A DNA stretch of 64,000 nt, from positions 33,775,522 through 33,839,521 of the forward strand of contig JAHLJT010000631.1 of assembly GCA_031308135.1 (NCBI GenBank), read 5' to 3'. The notes beneath the pieces were generated by a model. The model had not been told where the DNA came from and ran no database searches. It saw only the letters and a list, made by a program, of their open reading frames with translations. This document shows, piece after piece, positions 24,090-36,542 of the stretch. The translations under genes were made by a program, and so were the position numbers. Positions within the stretch are counted from its first letter, which is position 1; each line of letters begins with the position of its first letter. Source of the DNA: Acheta domesticus (lineage: Eukaryota > Arthropoda > Insecta > Orthoptera > Gryllidae).

Positions 24090-26165
24090 TCGCATCGCTG
24101 TGGTGTATAGCTAACAATTTTTCTGGATAGAATTTTCATAAAAAGAAGCAGTATTTCGCTCGATACTTTCGTGAAACTTTTCATGCCCGAGGGTGGACGA
24201 TCCAAGGAATTGTATTGTTTAAACTTTATTTTATTTTAACTCGTGTAGCACACATTTTTTGGCAAAACTATACTTACTGGAGGCTGAAAAAATATATAAA
24301 ATTATTTAGAGCAGAGGATTTGCGTAAAAGAGATATTCAAAAATATTAAAGCTTATTGATTTCTTATTTTAGAAACCTCCAAGGCGGACACATGTGAAAA
24401 AATGAAACAAAATGCAACATACGACAATTAAAGAATAGATATTTTTATTTAACTGTCTGCCCTCGGCAAGTCGAAAAGGATTGGGGACCCAACTTAGAGA
24501 TTCGCGCGTTCACAGTAAACCTCAGCCACCATAGTAGGGGTGTGGTGGCTTCTTTATCGAATCTTAGAATCTTAGGTCTTTATGACTATTAGTAATTTTG
24601 TGGTGAGAAAACTTCAGCCAGCATATTATTAGAAAAAATGTAAAGGCATTAAACAAATACGAATAAAGAAATCGTCACATATACCCCTTACCCCACCTTC
24701 GTACAGTTTTGTTACAACAATAGTCTTCCCCTCAATTTTACATACACACAACCCCTTGCGATTTACAGAATTACAAAAATGAATTATCGTTAGTGTAATA
24801 AATACAAAAGCTGTGATAAAATAATGAACGTACTTTACTTTTTAAATAATTTATCATATTGATTCATCTCATAAAAAATATATCAGGTGCAAAGTGAATG
24901 TATGATCCAGGTGGTAAATATTTTCGAATAATTCAAAGACGCGATCTTCCAAAGGGCTAAGTGAACTTCTGTTTGTTCTCTCAAAGTTTTTGTGTGTAAT
25001 CATGAGTGTACTATAGTGGCAAAGGACCGTCAACAGTGGAAAACTATGTATGTTCAAAATTAAGATGTTCCGTTCAGATGATGTGAAACCTCCCTGCCCT
25101 AAGCAGGAGGCCTTTGCCCTACTAAGATATGTACATGCCTATAATAAATAATAAATCATGAATCACTCAAATCAATGAAATTATTGTTGAATACTTCTTT
25201 AGAAAAGAATGCCGTTAAGTTAAACGTATAAATCCTGATAATACTATGAGCAAAACGATTTTTCATGTATACAAGCAGGAAACATTGACACAAACTGTTA
25301 GTAAATCTGACAGATATACGTAGTACGTGCACTTACGCTACATTTTTCATTGCGGGTAAGAGATACGTTATTTTCACGTCAAAATATGTGTTTATTTTTA
25401 TTGTGACAATATATGGTATTGTTTTCGTACCAGTTATCAAAATATATTCAAATGACACACTCGTTTGTAGCGAACATACACTTTTGAATTACTCCCCACC
25501 CCATTGTACATTTTTTCACTGCTCTGAAGAGTTAGTCCGAAAATTATAATTGTCGTGTAATACATAATAATTTGGGGGCGCCAAAGTGGTCGGTACAGTG
25601 GTTCCTTGGACCGTTTTGCTTCGAAGCTATCACTCTACTGATGCTGGATAATATTGCTCGACATGACAAGGATCGATTTGGAGGCTGGGTGAACAATTGA
25701 CCATCTGAAGTGTTTATGACTTCATTGATGCGACGTACTCGCGCCCGGCTCATGCGCCTGAGGGCGTATGCTTTTCCGGGGAAGGAAGACTCCAGCGAGC
25801 GTCTTTGCTCTTGGACTCCTGATAACGCAGTATTTCAATGTTCCTTGCGTGAAGTGACCCGCGTGGGTCAGTGCGGTCACGGCAGGGCTCCGATCCTATC
25901 CAGCGAGCAGCGCAGCTCTCCTTGTAACTCATCCGTATCGGCATGTTATCGCTCGCCCGAAGACTGGAAGCCCCGTTAGAATTTGATTTACAAGAGAACT
26001 GCAAATAAAGAAAATATTACTAGGTTCGTTTTGATGTATAATTAAGAAACACTAGATATGAGTAGTAAATTATTTGGACCATTACTTAACTCTCTTTCCA
26101 ACGAAGGAAAAAAAGATCCGATTGTAACATCTGATTCAAAATTCTATTGACCGTTAAATAAATGA
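24090..26165. other. AT-rich noncoding stretch
   Basis: No gene or element recognised. 25700-25980 is locally richer in GC but its frames show no known domain. Confidence 0.3.
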
Positions 26166-26625
26166 ATTGATTGATGGTTCAGGGCAGTTAAACTGCTATG
26201 ATCATTAGTCCCATTAGTGTAATGAATGTTTCATCTCCGAGAGTTGACGGTGATTCCCCCACCTGCCGGATGATGAGAAATTTGGCAGTATCGTCCTCCA
26301 TGTTCCCCAGCGGGAAATCGCCCCAACCGGGACAAGCCGGTTAGCCGATTAGTATCCCGACATGTGTATAGTGCATATAAGAGTTTGTGAGGGAAGAGGA
26401 AGCTAAGATCGCGCGTGGTCCTGAGCCTGTTTGTTAGGGCACTACACCGGCATTCGCCTGGTATTGATCGGAGAAACCACGAAAAACTACCTATTAGAGC
26501 AGCCGGCCGATAGAAGTCTCCTTCAGATAGCGGCAGAATTCGACCTACGTCGACCTATCTATAGATATAGCTAGTGTCGAAATCCGCCACCGGGACTCGA
26601 ATCGGATAACCTCTCAATTAAGACG
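26166..26625 (-). mobile_element. tRNA-derived SINE, copy 2 (reverse orientation)
   Basis: The minus-strand B box is at 26593-26603 (GATTCGAGTCC, one base off consensus). The body runs leftward through GGAGACTTCTATCGG-like and CCCGGTTGGGGCGAT blocks shared with copies 1 and 3. It ends in a tail of TTAAATAAATGAATTGATTG type at about 26150-26180, the complement of an (AATC)n tail. The orientation, order of blocks and tail agree with copy 3, which lies 600 bases away in the opposite orientation. Confidence 0.7.
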
Positions 26626-27199
26626 TCGAAAAGGCGTCAAAGCAGGCCGTGAACTAAACTCAGCTGCTGCCTTAAAGTAAAGGCCAGTAGAAGTGAAATT
26701 TGTGTTGCAATAGTTAAAATAGTATTGCTTTCTAGATGCGCACTAGGTTTAAGAAATGAAGAAAAAATGTAACCCGCACGTCACCAAGTGTTTCTTTCGT
26801 CGACGGTCAACCACAAAATTGGTATATTTACATTGGATGCACGCAAACATTTTACAGTTCACTAGCTATCAAAGCTTAGATTTCATCTCCTAGCAGTTTC
26901 CGTGTTATCGTCATCGTGTGAGTAAACAAGAATATCTGACGATAAAACTTTGTAACTGTTGTTGTTTACGTGGCTTTGAATTAACTAATTGGATTGCACT
27001 AAGTTGATAACATCCATTTTATATTTTTCTGTATGCTTTCTCTAGCGATTTGGACGAAGTATTGATATAATTTGAATTTTGAACTAATGGAACTTTGAAT
27101 TGGTGGGTAAAGGAAAGTACATACATTAAGTTGAATTTTGAGATCTAACGTCCAGAGCATCTTAAAGGTATATTCACCGCAACTTCGAAAACGCCCCAG

Positions 27200-27897
27200 A
27201 GTAAAGGTTGTGGAGCCCGCAGACAGTGCGGACTGACCAGCGTAGAAGGCGTTGTGAAAAACCGAGACTCAGACTCGGCTTATTGCAGGGTAGATGCACT
27301 GGCTGGGCTGGCTCAGAGCATCAACTGATGTCACTGCAGTTCACTGCAAAGATCCCCCGACCTGGAGGTCCTAAGGTTCGAATCCCGCCGGTGGCAGGAT
27401 TTTCGCCACTAGCTGGATAGCTAGGTCGAATTCGGGTGCTGTCTGGAGGAGAATTCTAGCGGCTGGCTGTTCTGATGGGGAGTTTTCCGTGGTTTCTTTG
27501 ATCAATTTCAGACAAATGCCGGAGCAGTACCCTAACAAATGAGCCACGGACCGCGCGCGATGTTTCCTTTCTCTTCTTTGTCCTATCCTCATCGCTTAGA
27601 TGCTCATACACATAGAACTACCACAGATATTGGTAGTTCTATGTGTTGGAGTCCAGTGGGGAGCTTAAATCTTGTCCCGGCTGGGGCGGTGCCGCCGCTA
27701 GTGGGAGAAACCTGGTTGGGGAAAATCGTGCAATCCCACGTGTAGGACGTCGCCGAATCCCGATACAGTGGGGGAAGATCCCCGCCACTTCCCATGGTAA
27801 AAGCATGCACTACACTGAATGACCTTAGAAGTTGACGCGCCCGGAAACGCAAAATTATTAATCAACCAATCAATCAATCAATCAATCAACCAATCGA
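27200..27897 (+). mobile_element. tRNA-derived SINE, copy 3, with (AATC)n tail
   Basis: The best-preserved copy of this family. The A-box-like TGGCTCAGAGC is at 27309-27319 and a perfect B box GGTTCGAATCC at 27375-27385. The body has the GTCTGGAGGAGAATTCTAG block near 27440 and the CCCGGCTGGGGCGGTGCCG block near 27677. The tail (AATC)n/(AACC) covers 27858-27896. A 13-base perfect inverted repeat (ACATAGAACTACC / GGTAGTTCTATGT, about 27610-27645) lies between the two body blocks. The same tail type closes the LINE at 1-1012, so the SINE may be mobilised by an (AATC)n-tailed LINE; this is an inference. Confidence 0.75.
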
Positions 27898-28089
27898 ACT
27901 TTTGGTTTCGTTTCCAATGTTTCTTTGTATTTGGAATTGTAGGGCTACACAGTATGTCTGTCGACTTGCGTGTCCAACGGAGAAACTCAGACATGAATGA
28001 CGTAATTTTCAAATTGGGCGAACGATCTCACTGGCGGCTCGTGCGCAACCGAATGATCGCGTCACCTATGTATTTACAGCATGGGTGCT

Positions 28090-28420
28090 GTAATACATTT
28101 GCGTCGCGTCGCGTCGCGTCGCGTCGCGTCGCCCGCCGAGATGAAGGGATGTCGGAGCGACAGCGCGGGCGCGCTGGCCAGCCGGGGCGCGCCACGCCAC
28201 CGGTCGCCCCCCGCCGGCCATTGATAGCGTTTGCGTCGTGAGAGAAACGCGCGCCGTCCACGCAAGCTGCGTCGCGACGCAAGGGCAACCGGCGCCTCCC
28301 CCCGGCGGGGGCCCGCCGCACACCCACACGTGCGCACGCAGGCGCGCGCGAACGGGCGCTCTCGCCACGACGCGGACGGCTCGCCTTCCCGGCGATTAGC
28401 TGCTTCGCCGCGCAGCTCAG
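28090..28420. other. CpG-rich island 14 with (GCGTC)n
   Basis: A pentanucleotide array of GCGTC units (about six, 28101-28131) opens a strongly GC-rich block. Three overlapping minus-strand frames and two plus-strand frames are compositional. Confidence 0.55.
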
Positions 28421-28429
28421 GCCTCTTCC

Positions 28430-29515
28430 CGAGGACAGGACCTTATTTAGACGTACTGCAAATAAACTTACGGTTATTAATCGTGTTAGCATTAATAGGG
28501 GCAGTTTTCATTGGGGAAAAGTGAGGCACTGGAATAAGAATAAGAGGACCAAAAAAATGCAAAATTGAAAAAGCGGAAATTTGGTTGATACCTACGTTTA
28601 AAATTCAATAGATCTGTAACATAGCAAATTATGCTGTTGTAATCAGTAAAAAATTATATTCAGACATAGAAACATTTCATTTGTGACAGGAAGGGGAAAA
28701 AGTTTTGCATCTCAAAAGATGAAGCATTTTTAAGTTCCGAAAATATATTTCAAGGTGTTTTTATTCTTGGAACGTAGAATACTACATTTCTTTAAATTCT
28801 ATTTAAAATCACGTCGTTACTTTTTTGATGCATCAAGTGACAGTAGCATGATGTTTATAATGAAAAATAACGGGAAGTTCAATAGTTGATGTGATTTGCC
28901 TTCTCACACTACCATCATTCGTAATTCACATCACTCATTCGAATGAAAAATTAACCAACATAAAATGCACCATGTAAAGCAAAAAAAAGCCGCATTGAAG
29001 GAGCAAAAAAAGAGGATTATCAAGTAATTCTCGTCTTTGAGCTTAATACGAACACGAGAAGAAAAGAGCTGTTGGTAAGATTGTTTTAAGCTAATGAGAT
29101 ATGAGGCTGTCTCGAACTATCTTCAAGCGCCCACTCGCGCGACTCTCCAGTGATGCAAGCGGTCATGTGTATCGTTCGAGTTGAATCAGCAGCCTTCCAT
29201 TCGTACATGATCGATTCATTAGTAGCGAACGGGCCACACCTCTTCCAAGGAAAGTGGATAAATGGTTTTGAAATGCGTGAATGTAGTTGTTTTTTGGGTG
29301 AGGTTTTCTACTCGCGAGGGAAACTCGGAACTGTTACAACAGTGCTCCCAAGGATCTGATTAATACCTTAAAGGGACTTCAGCAGAACCGACTGAGGGGC
29401 CGCTAATAATATTGAAATATTGAGTGTATGTAATATAGCAGTTGTGTTACAACAGCACATTCTTTGTCACATTATTTGTAAGTTTTGCAATATTAAAAAA
29501 TTCCGAGAGTTCAAC
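28430..29515. other. AT-rich noncoding stretch
   Basis: I see no gene or defined repeat. Confidence 0.3.
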
Positions 29516-29519
29516 GAAA

Positions 29520-30270
29520 ATTAGACACGGGACATTTTTTAAGCGTCCTTTACTCTATTCAAGGAAAATATCTGAAGAAATAAATTGGAGCCGTTCCTGA
29601 GATTTTTTTCCCCATCAATTGTCGTTATTTCAGCCTTTTTTTCTTTCTCAAAAATGAACTTGACATTTTTAAACAAATTTCTAGGACGAATGAAATGTCT
29701 ATCATCAATATTGTAGTTCTGTATACTTTTTTTTTTTAGTGAGACGTGTTCCATTTTTATTGGTGAACGTTGCTCTGTTCGAGAAAAAAAATTAAAGAAA
29801 AAAATTGGAGCCGTTTGTAGAAAACAATTGATATTGTCTACATTCACGCAAATTACGTCAAAAATACTCATTTTTTTATGTGCATGATCTTGTTTAAAGA
29901 TCTAACTTGGAAGATGAGATTGTGCTAAGGAATAATCTTCAGTACGGTAGTTCTGGGTAGACACCGAAAAAAATTAACTTTTGCTATTTTCGAAAATTCA
30001 GAGTGCAAATAAAATGAGAACTGCGATATTTTTAAGCGTACTTTGTACTTCTATACTTAGAAAAAACAATGTAAAAGATTGGAGTCATTCTTGAGACATT
30101 GTGGAAATGAGCTTGAGCTTCTTGAAAATTACCCCCCCCCCCCCCCCAAAAATGAAAATAGCCGTTTCGAAATCTCTGGGTCACGAGTTCGACCAGATCG
30201 ATCGGGGAATATCAGTTTTGTAGGGAGATCTCCGAACGGTTGAGACGGTCGCAGTGGAAGAAATGAATTA
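29520..30270 (+). repeat. diverged subrepeat block A ('TTGGAGCCGTT' family)
   Basis: At least three diverged units contain the shared words 'AAGAAA..ATTGGAGCCGTT..TGAGA' at about 29575, 29800 and 30075 (the last as GATTGGAGTCATTCTTGAGA). The block ends with CGACCAGATCGATCGGGGAATATCAGTTTTG and CCGAACGGTTGAGACG-type sequence (about 30190-30255). The same ending closes block B at 32990-33060. A poly-C run (30131-30148) interrupts it. No protein is encoded. Confidence 0.65.
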
Positions 30271-30274
30271 TGAA

Positions 30275-31945
30275 AACGTGCACAAAAATGCACTTCTCCC
30301 CATAGCTCGTCACACACAGTTTTAACTGTTTTTGACGTAAATAAATAAAATAAAAACTGGAATGGATAGAACACCTTTGATTCCGAATCTGAGGCCACGG
30401 TATATTACATGATTCCCGAAATCACCATCACTGGTTTTGATTTCCGCGAGGATTGACGCTCAGGCACAGGGCTTGCCGCGCGAATGCCGTTTACTTTGCC
30501 AAAGCTCATTTAACTATGTACAATGTTCATTTTTAATTCAATGTACTGGATATTTATAATTTTCGTGTACGTGGTCTCTTAAAAGAGGTGAATTAAGAAA
30601 GCTTGTATTAAGGGGTTAGTCGGGATGAAGGGTGGTGTGTTAAGTCGTATGATTTATAGTCTATAACGATTTCAGGGTCCGTTCCAAGAAAAATCTGTCT
30701 TCGTAGGGGTAGTCGTTTAATAGGGGTGAGATTTCGCTGTAAAGGAACAAGATTTATCCCCTTCTTCTACATCAGAACCCCACAATACGAGTTTTTCTTT
30801 TAAAAAATAGGCCGTTTTTCCGCAGCTAATCAATATTTTGTTCTACGTAAGTAGTAAATAGTGTTGTACGTAGGAACTACAAATGAATATGGAAATAAAA
30901 CTCAAATCTTACCAATTTAAATATTTAATATCATAGTTGCAAATATTGATACAATATGAATTATACAAATGTAAAATTAAGGTAAACTAGTGGTGCTACA
31001 ACAGCACTTACTTTCCCGTATTAGAGGAAACAGCTAAGTAGTACTGTAATATTGCACTTTATGCGCTACTAACATCTTCGCTTGGAACTCACTATTTCCA
31101 TTGCAGTGTTGTCAGAACTATGTGAATTCTACAACTTCACAAAAATAGAATGCAAAAGTTTTGTAACCCTGTATTGGAAAAAGAAGCCTGATACCCTGGA
31201 AATATAGAAATGCCTTCCATTGGGCCATGATTAGGGAAGAGTATTTTAAAACCATGCAACAAATTCTCTACTCACCTACAAATGGTACAGCATTTGGTGG
31301 CAAAACTAAATATTTGCCTGCAAATATCAGCATAAATTAGACAATTATAACTCCTTTTCATACAGCTCCATTAGGTCACAACAATGACACTAATTCACAG
31401 ATATTCGCGAGCGCAAAGTGAATTCCATTGTTGCAGACCCTGCATTATCGCTATTCTGAGTAGCTATTAATTCTTTTTACTTATTTCAAATATTTCAAAA
31501 TAACAATTTCTAAAATATTAATATGTAAGTCTATAACAAAGTTCGAATGTAAGAAACGAAGAAAGAAATAATATACAAAATTGCACATTCTAATTTACGA
31601 CGCATCCAGCTGTTCGCAGCGCAGTAAATTTACAGCGGCCTATTACGTTTGTCACAAAATTAAAGAAAAACTACTCGTATTTTGAAAAATTAAGCATGAC
31701 CGTATTTATTTTATTTATTTATTTGTCAAAAACAGAAACAGAATGGCACAGACTTTCCCGTATTAGTTTTCTATTTTCCTGGGTCTTCGCTAGCTATTCG
31801 GAATTGCCACATACTCTTTCTTGCCAGCTACCATCTATCATCGCCAAAAGTACATTTTTTTGTCATTTTCTTAATTTTTCGGTTTCCTATTGGTAGAACA
31901 GAAACATTAATTTTATAATATTAAAGAACACAAAAACCTAGCCGT
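30275..31945. other. AT-rich noncoding stretch
   Basis: No gene. Contains two copies of ACTTTCCCGTATTAG (31010-31024 and 31752-31766) that may be left ends of the element discussed under block B. Confidence 0.35.
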
Positions 31946-31949
31946 AAAT

Positions 31950-33100
31950 GGCAATTTTCTTTTAAAAATTATGTGCCGTTTAAGAGAAAATAGCGTTTTA
32001 GCACTACTAAAAATGCGAAATTTGAAGCTCATTTTCACAGAAAATTTTTGAGTTTTCAAAATACTTTATTTGAAGTTATTTGAAGCACTTACACTCACAA
32101 ATATAATCATCTTTACAAATTGCGGATAATGTGCATATTAAAGATGTGAGAGATCTTTCAAAAAATTTACATTTATATAATTTTTGAAAAAAAACAAAAA
32201 AAACTCAAAATAAACTTCACGCTATACTAATGAGTGTAATTAGCACTATCCGTTACAAAAGTTTCAAGAAAAAAATTGCAGCCATATACGAGAAAATGAC
32301 GTTTGAGCATTTCTGAAAATGCCGAAATTTGAGCTACTTTTCACAGAAAACGGTAGTGTTTTCGAGAAACTTTACTTGACATTATTTAAAGCATATATAC
32401 TCGTAAATATAATAATGTGAAAAAATCGCAGATAATGTAAATATTAACGACGTGAGAGACAAGTAAAAAAATTTACATTTTGGTAATTTTTGAAAAACAC
32501 AACCGATAGACCAAAATGGCTTTTATGTCATTGATAGAGTACATTTACCACTATCCCTACCAAAAGTTTCAAGAAAAAATTTGGAGCCGTTTTTGAGAAA
32601 ATCTTGTTTTTGTATTTTTTAAAATTGCACATATTGCACGCAATATTGCACGAAAACTACCAAAATTGTGAAAAACATTTACATGACCTTTATTAAAGAA
32701 CTCAATATGCAGAACAAATTTTATTTGAAGAAAAAATCTCTATCTTCAATTTTGTAGTTGGAGAAAGACGCCGAAAAAATTCGAATCTTTCACAATTTTC
32801 GAAAATTCAGATCTGTACGTGAAAATCGGACCTATGCCATGTTAAAAAGTGCTATTTTCCTCTATTCATACAAGAAATTTAAAGAAAAAATTTGGAGCCG
32901 TTTTTGAGAAAATGTTGAAAATCCCCGGGGTGCTTGATATAAAGTACCCCCAAATTTTAAAGAATCTTTTTCAAAATCACAAAGCTTCGACTAGAATCAG
33001 ATCGACTGGGAATATCAATTTTGAAGAAAATCGACCGAACGGTTTAGGCGCTAGCGTTGACCACAGACGACAGACGGACAGACGGACGGAATGCCGTCAA
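31950..33100 (+). repeat. diverged subrepeat block B ('TTGGAGCCGTT' family)
   Basis: Four or more units of about 280-330 bases. The core GGAGCCGTTTTTGAGAAAAT appears at about 32583 and 32895, with decayed forms near 31970 and 32280. Units 1 and 2 also share CACAGAAAA..GTTTTC, a GCGGATAATGT/CGCAGATAATGT block and AAAAAATTTACATTT. The block ends with a CCGAACGGTTTAGGCG stretch and a (GACAGACG)n-like run at 33062-33089. No coding potential is seen. I infer that it is the interior of a noncoding mobile element. Confidence 0.7.
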
Positions 33101-33267
33101 TCGATTTTTAAGTATAAAGAAGCAACAAATCATGGATTTTGACCACACCACGAGATAGAGGATTTTTTTTCTTAATTTAGCAACTGGTTTTATCCACTTA
33201 TTCGTTTTCACGGCCCGGCAATTAATTTTTTTCCGACGAAAATTGGCCATTTTTTCGCGCAGCATTA

Positions 33268-33327
33268 CGTAACTTTCCCTATACTACGTATATCACTCCG
33301 TGTATACGTACGTATACGGGAAAGTAA
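33268..33327. repeat. short inverted repeat with ACTTTCCC termini
   Basis: AACTTTCCCTATACTACGTA (from 33270) faces TACGTACGTATACGGGAAAGT (ending 33325), forming an imperfect palindrome. The right arm reads ACTTTCCCGTATAC on the minus strand. It matches the plus-strand words at 31010 and 31752, so it may be the right end of an element that spans block B. Confidence 0.5.
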
Positions 33328-33464
33328 AAATTAGAGGACATTCCAGCAGTGGTCGTAGCGCGTGCGTAGTACAGTCATGTACCCTGACTGTACAGACTTA
33401 AATTACAGAAGAAAGAAAAAAATGAAAAGAAAAAATCGGGTGCTTGTGGACATTACAGATTTCG

Positions 33465-33560
33465 CACTGACGCGCCCACGTGGCAGCTTAGCGGCGCCTC
33501 GACCCGCCTGTCCGAACGGGGCTATAAATAGTGACCCCTGGCGGAGAACGGGCAGTGAAA
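33465..33560 (+). promoter_or_regulatory. candidate core promoter (TATA box plus CAGT initiator)
   Basis: A GC-rich block contains TATAAATA at 33523-33530 in the context GGGGCTATAAATAGTG. Thirty-one bases downstream lies GGCAGTGAA, with the A of CAGT at 33554. TATA-to-initiator distance and the CAGT core fit arthropod RNA polymerase II promoters. No clear downstream element and no recognisable first exon follows, so the transcript is unknown. A repeat-derived or noncoding-RNA promoter is equally possible. Confidence 0.45.
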
Positions 33561-33569
33561 GTTGAACAT

Positions 33570-34335
33570 TAGTTCGCGCGGGTGTTGTTTGTGCCGTGTC
33601 ATGCCCACACCGACCAGAAGTTGCTGCGTTGCGGAAGGCCAAATGATCTTACATTAGAATATCCCGATATTTTAAGGATTGATTTTTATTGCGAATGTGA
33701 CCTTTGAAACTGGAACGATGAAACTATCACTAAGAGTTCAGAAAGGTTCTAATCATATAAGTCCTAAAGGATGAATGAGTAACTCCTTATCTAAACAAAG
33801 GCATTGAAAAAAAACGTTTGGTCTGTCGTTGACCCCTCCCCGCCACTCTGTTAACAAATGACATAATGTAATTTAAATAATATCAAGACATTGCATCAAA
33901 TAAATTAAAAATCATTTAATGCATACGGAATTTGTACATTTCAAGTGATTTAGGATTACGAGAGCTTTTTCATATTTTAATTTATGAATGTTAATGAAGT
34001 AAATTAACGTGTTTCGCGATGAATATTGTATAAAAATCCTTGTTAAAATTACCTTACATTTGTAACTCTCTTTCCACTTTTCTCACATTAATTATTAATT
34101 ACATATATTGGATAACTCCATTAGATTGAAAAAATTCAGACGTTGTTTCATTGAAATTGTTGATTTGTTAAGGAATATAGTAAGATTGTAGGTGTAATAC
34201 AGTTATGAAATCTGGACCTTTCTAATAACGATGTTCCCTGCCACCAGTTCCTTCAGTGCTGTGTGCGTGATGTGGCCTGCAGTAAACAGCGCCCACCTGA
34301 CGCAAAGACTGCATGTGCAAAGGAAGAGGGAGATC
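33570..34335. other. AT-rich noncoding stretch
   Basis: No gene seen downstream of the candidate promoter; only short frames. Confidence 0.3.
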
Positions 34336-34339
34336 TGCA

Positions 34340-34520
34340 TCACTCTTCTGTCCAGTCTCCCCGCTCCGCGGTGCCCCCGCACCCTCCCTCCCCAGCCACC
34401 TCCCCTCCACCCTCCGCTTCCCGCCCCATCCTGTCACGGACCCGCTCCGCGTCATCTCGTCTCACCGCGCTGTGCATCATAGAGCAGCCAGCGTCCACTC
34501 GCCGCGCCGGTTGGCAACTG
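34340..34520. other. C-rich island 16
   Basis: Unlike the other islands this one is strongly strand-asymmetric, with C and CT runs on the plus strand (CCTCCCTCCCC type words). No coding evidence. Confidence 0.4.
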
Positions 34521-34529
34521 AGCCTGAGA

Positions 34530-35890
34530 TTGTACTCAGCAAAATGTATTCAGGGGAAGAGATTTATTGTAACCTTGTAATTTCTCAGCGTTGCACTTTT
34601 CATAGATCATAAAGGAAATACAATATAATGCTGTATTATGCAACTTGTTTATAATGAGAGGCCTCGTTATACGAGTAAACCCAAGTTTCGCCCACGAACT
34701 AGGTTATGAGGGAGTTGGCGAATTTTATGAGTGCAATGAAGTAACATTAGAAACGAGTTGTATATACTATATTTTATAAGGTCATACATTGATTTACAAA
34801 GAAAGTTAATTTTGGAGTTTAGTTGCAGTCATTGAGCTGTCTTATGTTTGAATACTTCTGCTGATGACGGTAATTATGTATTGTTTACATTTGCTGAGAA
34901 TTGAAATTGTGTGTGTCAACTTTTGATCCTTTGGCAGTTAGTGCTTCCTAAGAAATTATACTGGAATATCAATGCTAAGTAAAATTAAATAATGGCGATA
35001 ATGAAAACAAAAGAATTGAACATCAAAATTTCGAATGAAGTTAATTAAAAGACGACTCGGAACGCATAAATTATGACCAGGAGTTACTGGATATACACAG
35101 TAAAACAATGGTATAGTACATGCCAGGAAATTTCAGATGTTGATAGTATTGTATTGCCTTCTTTTCACTAACTCTCATAATGCAGTGACGAGTTTTAGCG
35201 ATGGCATAATAAAGTGCAGCATAAAAAACTCATTTAACAAACGATTGCATCGGGCGTGTACTGTGACATTTAAAAAAAATGGTGCCTTGATTGTCTGCAG
35301 ACATTTGCGTAATTATGTTCTTACTTGAAGGTACCGGTCTTAAAAAGGATTGGGTGAATGTAACACTGTATTTTTTGGATCCTTGTCATTTTTATGTAAC
35401 CCACTTAAAGCAAAATATTCACTCGCTTCTAACTCGAATGCGTTTCCATGCGGATTATTATCTTTTACCTCTGAACCCTTAATTTTTTCTTCCAATGGCT
35501 GAATACTCTAAATGCAACACCTCCCACGACTGGTGATCACGAGCCTCCGTAGTAAGTGAAGGCGCCATCATTCTTCATTTCCGTCGTAAACTCATATCAG
35601 CGTCGACGGGAAACGGGTCTGGTTGACCACTACGCCGATTCGCGGATGGGGTGGGGCATAGCAGGGATCTTATTATCATTGCGTTGAAATTGTTTGCAAT
35701 AAATCTATGACAAAGTAACTGTTAACTGCTCATAATTAATTCTATAAAGCGTTTATCCATAGCAAGTTTTACCAGCTTTTTATAATTATTAAATATTTAA
35801 AAAACCAATTATTACCAAGTCAAAAACACCGATAAAAACGTGGGCCCAAAACAAAATGAAAGGCTTTCTATTAACGCCGGTATGTAGTCC
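34530..35890. other. AT-rich noncoding stretch
   Basis: I see no gene, RNA or defined repeat. Confidence 0.3.
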
Positions 35891-35894
35891 TCGC

Positions 35895-36200
35895 GCCTAG
35901 TGTTGTCGCGCCCAGATGTCTGCGGCCGCCGCGCCGCGTCGTGCGTTGCCACGCGGCTTTCTCGGAAGCGAGCACCGATGGACGCGGGCCTACTTTCTCG
36001 GCCCTCCGATGACTCACTCGAGGCGATGAATGCGCGCTGAATGGAGTGGCGAGCGGAGCGCGCTTTTTTTGCTTCTGCTATTTTTTTTTAAATGGGGCGT
36101 CGTGGATTGCGGGCGTGAAGGGGCGGGTGGCGCACGTGGGCGTGGCGAATGCCCGAACCCTCCCCCTCCCCTCCCTCGGACACGAATCTGCAGCGGCTGC
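35895..36200. other. CpG-rich island 17
   Basis: GC-rich block with a T-rich interruption (36064-36090). A minus-strand TATAAAC (36229-36235) points into the island, with a weak ACAGC initiator about 31 bases on. No exon recognised. Confidence 0.45.
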
Positions 36201-36340
36201 TGTAGTACCGTCCCGAATGGATGCAGTTTATAGCCGCCTGTTTCCGCTTGTGTTAAATTAAAAATACGAGGCGAATTAGTTCTCTCCGGCCCCCTTTTCT
36301 AAGAATTGCGATTCGAGCGGTGGAAGGGGTTCGTTTAAGG

Positions 36341-36542
36341 CAGGGCTGTTCAAATGCAAGGTTTCGATCCAAACTACCGTGAGAGCCGGTTGCGTTGGCC
36401 CACGTGGGCAGTGGCCCGCTGCAATGGCACACTGCCTACCCTGCTCTTCAGATGGCTCGAAAAGCAACGGGCCACGCCGGTTGACCACAGCTATGCCATG
36501 GACCGGGGCACGCCAAGTGGGTCGCCCACTTGAGCAGCCCTA
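36341..36542. mobile_element. short hAT-like MITE candidate
   Basis: The left end is CAGGGCTGTTCAAATG (36341-36356). The right end read in reverse is TAGGGCTGCTCAAGTG (36527-36542). The 16-base termini differ at three positions and have the CAGGG style of hAT elements. The interior contains GGCCCGCTG and GGGCCACG words. No clean 8-base target duplication is present, although GTTTAA occurs near both ends. Confidence 0.55.
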
